Shown here piece after piece: positions 62,170 to 64,000 of a stretch of 64,000 nt of DNA. The DNA is from an uncultured Lachnospiraceae bacterium (GTDB taxonomy: Bacteria; Bacillota; Clostridia; Lachnospirales; Lachnospiraceae): NCBI GenBank assembly GCA_902781895.1, contig CACZLA010000007.1:33704-97703 (forward strand), in the 5' to 3' direction. A program made the translations under genes and the position numbers. A model generated the notes under the pieces. It had not been told where the DNA came from. It saw only the letters and a list, made by a program, of their open reading frames with translations, and did no database searches. The stretch's first letter is position 1. Each line of letters opens with the position of its first letter.

Positions 62170-62640
62170 CAGTTCCATCATTGTCTTTCTGGGAGTCATT
62201 CCCATCTTCTCATAGAACTTCTGTGCAGCCAGATTGCCGTCCCACACATTAAGTGTGATATAGTCACAGTCAAGACGGCAGGATTCTGTCTTTACATGTT
62301 CGAAGATTCTTGTTGCAATGTCCGATCCACGAACTGACTCGTCAACACAGATGTCATCCACGTACAGCTCTTTTCGACCGGTGGAGCAGTTGGTGGGCTC
62401 TACATTTTCTATCATGCAGAAGGCATAACCCATTACCTTTCCGGTATTCGAGTCAAGCGCCACATATATTGGTCTGTTATCATCCTTGATTATTTGGGCA
62501 AGCTCCTCAGCTGTGTACTTGGTTTTTCCTGTTATGAACAGGTCCGGGCGGATTGCAGCATGAACCTCCAGAACCTGTGACAGAAGATTTAAGATACCGT
62601 CAATATCCGACTCCTTTGCTCTTCTAATTTCATCTATCAT
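62161..62640 (-). CDS. GNAT-family N-acetyltransferase
   Basis: I choose the ATG at 62640 (MIDEIRRA) with AAGGA 8 bases upstream, one base after the stop of the epimerase gene. The 159-residue product has the GNAT pattern: REAKESDIDGIL-like N-terminus, YVDDICVDESVRGSDIATRIF (motif A; the R-G-x-I/G loop is partly altered) and LNVWDGNLAAQKFYEKMGM (motif B). The substrate is unknown. Confidence 0.9.
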   Translation of the reverse strand: MIDEIRRAKESDIDGILNLLSQVLEVHAAIRPDLFITGKTKYTAEELAQIIKDDNRPIYVALDSNTGKVMGYAFCMIENVEPTNCSTGRKELYVDDICVDESVRGSDIATRIFEHVKTESCRLDCDYITLNVWDGNLAAQKFYEKMGMTPRKTMMELKR

Positions 62641-62641
62641 T

Positions 62642-63664
62642 TTATATATCCTTCTTCGACTCTTCAAGTCTCTCAATTACTTTATCACACCATTCATCAA
62701 ACTCCGGATCTTCCACCTGAAGTTCAGGATGCGAAAGAACATAGTCCAGTGCGATACGGACGCCCCGGTTAAATGGTATAGTTGTGGTCATTTGCGGAAC
62801 TATCCTTTTCAGCTTGCTGTTATCAAAAACAACGGAAACTGATTTGTCACCGGTCAGACTGCCCTCGAAATCGTAACCATACTTGTCGCCCACTGCACTG
62901 AGATAGTCAGAGGCAACGTGGTAAGCCTTGAGCTCAACCCCCAGCGCGTCTGCAATGGTCTGATAGATCTGATTCCAGGAAAGTGTTTCATCACTTGTTA
63001 TCTGAAAAGCCTCGCCTATGGCATGTCTGTTGCCCATAAGTCCCGTAAAGCCTACAGCAAAATCTGCGTTAAATGTAACCGTCCAGAGCGATGTTCCATC
63101 CCCCTGTATAATGACCGGCTTACCTTCCATCATTCTCTTGATGACCTGATAGAATCCTTTCTTTCCATGTACGCCGAGTGGTACATTTCTTTCATCGTAG
63201 GTGTGGCTCGGTCTTACTATTGTAACAGGAAATCCATCTTCACGATACTTTTTCATCAGGAATTCTTCGCTTGCGATCTTGTTCCTCGAATATTCCCAAT
63301 GAGGATTTGCCAGAGTTGTTCCTTCCGTAATTATGTAGCTTGCTGCAGGTTTATTATACGCCGATGCAGAGCTGATATAAATATACTGTTTTGTCTTTCC
63401 CTTAAAGAGTCTGTAGTCACGCTCTACCTGATCAACAGTAAAGCCGATAAACTCGCATACCGTGTCAAACTCCATTCCCTCCAGAGCCTTTGCAGCTGCT
63501 GCCTCATCTGATATGTCACAAATAATCTGGTGTACTCCTTCCGGAACTGCTTCAGTTCTGTTTCCGCGGTTCAGAAGCCATACCTCCCAGAGAGGATCAT
63601 CAGCCAGTTTTTTTACTATTCCGGTGCTTATGGTACCGGTTCCTCCTATAAATAACGCTTTCAT
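62642..63664 (-). CDS. NAD-dependent epimerase/dehydratase
   Basis: The start is the ATG at 63664 (MKALFIGGTGTIS) with AGGAG 8-9 bases upstream. The 340-residue product is an extended short-chain dehydrogenase: Gly-rich loop GGTGTISTGIV, ISSASAYNKP, YSRNKIASEEFL with the catalytic Tyr-xxx-Lys, and a sugar-binding C-terminus. It resembles the NDP-sugar epimerase/reductase group. Substrate not known. It is co-transcribed with the acetyltransferase. Confidence 0.9.
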   Translation of the reverse strand: MKALFIGGTGTISTGIVKKLADDPLWEVWLLNRGNRTEAVPEGVHQIICDISDEAAAAKALEGMEFDTVCEFIGFTVDQVERDYRLFKGKTKQYIYISSASAYNKPAASYIITEGTTLANPHWEYSRNKIASEEFLMKKYREDGFPVTIVRPSHTYDERNVPLGVHGKKGFYQVIKRMMEGKPVIIQGDGTSLWTVTFNADFAVGFTGLMGNRHAIGEAFQITSDETLSWNQIYQTIADALGVELKAYHVASDYLSAVGDKYGYDFEGSLTGDKSVSVVFDNSKLKRIVPQMTTTIPFNRGVRIALDYVLSHPELQVEDPEFDEWCDKVIERLEESKKDI

Positions 63665-63689
63665 TTTTCTTCTCCTATAATAAGATTCT

Positions 63690-63823
63690 TGAGCTATATC
63701 ACTTCGTGATATATAAGCCATACTCCGTATGGCTTTGATTCTGCTTTCGCAGAATGCTTCTGTCCTTCGGACAGACCCCCGATTCTTCGAATCGTGAGCT
63801 GATTCGCTTCGCTCAGAATGACA
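63690..63823. repeat. Run of short hairpins with 3-4 nt loops plus dispersed repeat
   Basis: Five perfect inverted repeats follow one another: ATATCAC-TTC-GTGATAT, AGCCATAC-TCC-GTATGGCT, ATTCTGC-TTTC-GCAGAAT, TCTGTCC-TTC-GGACAGA and CGATTC-TTC-GAATCG. Next comes GATTCGCTTCGCTCAGAATG, an inverted copy of the dispersed TCATTCTGAG repeat (63801-63823). Stems are 6-8 bp with different sequences but the same loop style. No gene is present between 63665 and the edge. Confidence 0.8.
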
Positions 63824-63863
63824 TCATCATAATCAATAACACTTATATCATATGATAACTATC

Positions 63864-64000
63864 TGTGACATACTCCCACCACTTTCGCTTCTCTAAGAAG
63901 CGGGGGCTTCTCGTTCGAGTAATCTAATGATTACAGCATTCACGAGCTATCCCCGTCTGCCCGACGGTTCTATTTAATACTTAAATACTTAAGTACTTTA
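63864..64000 (-). mobile_element. Right end of an IS200/IS605-type (TnpB) element entering from the right edge
   Basis: Read on the minus strand, GAAGCCCCCGC is followed by a perfect hairpin (CGCTTCT-TAG-AGAAGCG, 63886-63902), then TGGTGGGAGTATGTCACA. That order matches the right end of IS605-family elements, which also forms the 3' part of the TnpB guide RNA. A second hairpin (CCGTC/GACGG, 63953-63967) lies inside. No part of tnpB is readable before the window ends, and the exact element tip is not fixed. Confidence 0.55.

Overview
The window reads as chromosome of a low-to-moderate GC Firmicute, most likely a Lachnospiraceae (Clostridia). Reasons: many secreted proteins carry cell-wall/choline-binding type W-Y-F repeats; there is a paired NfnA/NfnB-type oxidoreductase, a DUF4250 protein, strong AGGAGG ribosome sites, and typical clostridial promoters. 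Genus cannot be fixed from sequence alone. Nearly all genes lie on the minus strand; only the L,D-transpeptidase-like gene at 42 kb and the MATE gene at 44 kb are on plus.

Region A (1-21.8 kb) is one very long, tightly packed minus-strand gene array, read from an extended -10 promoter near 21.84 kb. It encodes two PP2C-type phosphatases, two Ser/Thr kinases, three tandem VWA-TM-FHA proteins, three small zinc-ribbon/FHA-type proteins, a double-FHA ABC exporter, two FHA-TM proteins, and two FHA proteins fused to outside-facing proteases (trypsin/HtrA-like and subtilisin-like; the latter runs off the left edge). Almost every member has a phosphothreonine-reading FHA domain inside the cell and a sensor, protease or transporter part in or across the membrane. 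It looks like a self-contained phospho-signalling envelope system. No WXG100, EssC or T6SS parts are present.

Region B (21.9-43.7 kb) is mainly cell-envelope and housekeeping: polysaccharide deacetylase, zinc-ribbon membrane protein, AIR-synthase-like protein, VanW protein, a 36-residue membrane miniprotein overlapping nth, DUF815 ATPase, MurJ, NfnAB, tRNA-Ser(CGA), an L,D-transpeptidase, an amidase, a 1310-residue propeller/GGDEF receptor, tRNA-Pro(AGG), a second L,D-transpeptidase-like protein and TsaE.

Region C (43.7-61.8 kb) is an accessory/stress region. The MATE pump gene has four 26-bp repeats upstream of a good promoter. The most striking element is a class I cyclic-di-GMP (GEMM-I) riboswitch with its own consensus promoter and an intrinsic terminator at 55.48-55.65 kb. 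It heads a minus-strand operon of SPFH/zinc-ribbon protein, 4-TM protein, zinc-ribbon/TPR/TIR protein, an unknown coiled-coil protein, and a secreted cell-wall-binding protein. A c-di-GMP input to a TIR-SPFH operon is the best candidate for an undescribed system here. SbcC, SbcD and a TerD-like domain protein lie directly upstream.

Region D (61.9-64 kb) holds a DUF4250 protein, a GNAT acetyltransferase, a NAD-dependent epimerase, a run of short hairpins with 3-4 nt loops, one copy of a dispersed intergenic repeat, and what looks like the right end of an IS200/IS605-type (TnpB) element entering from the right edge.
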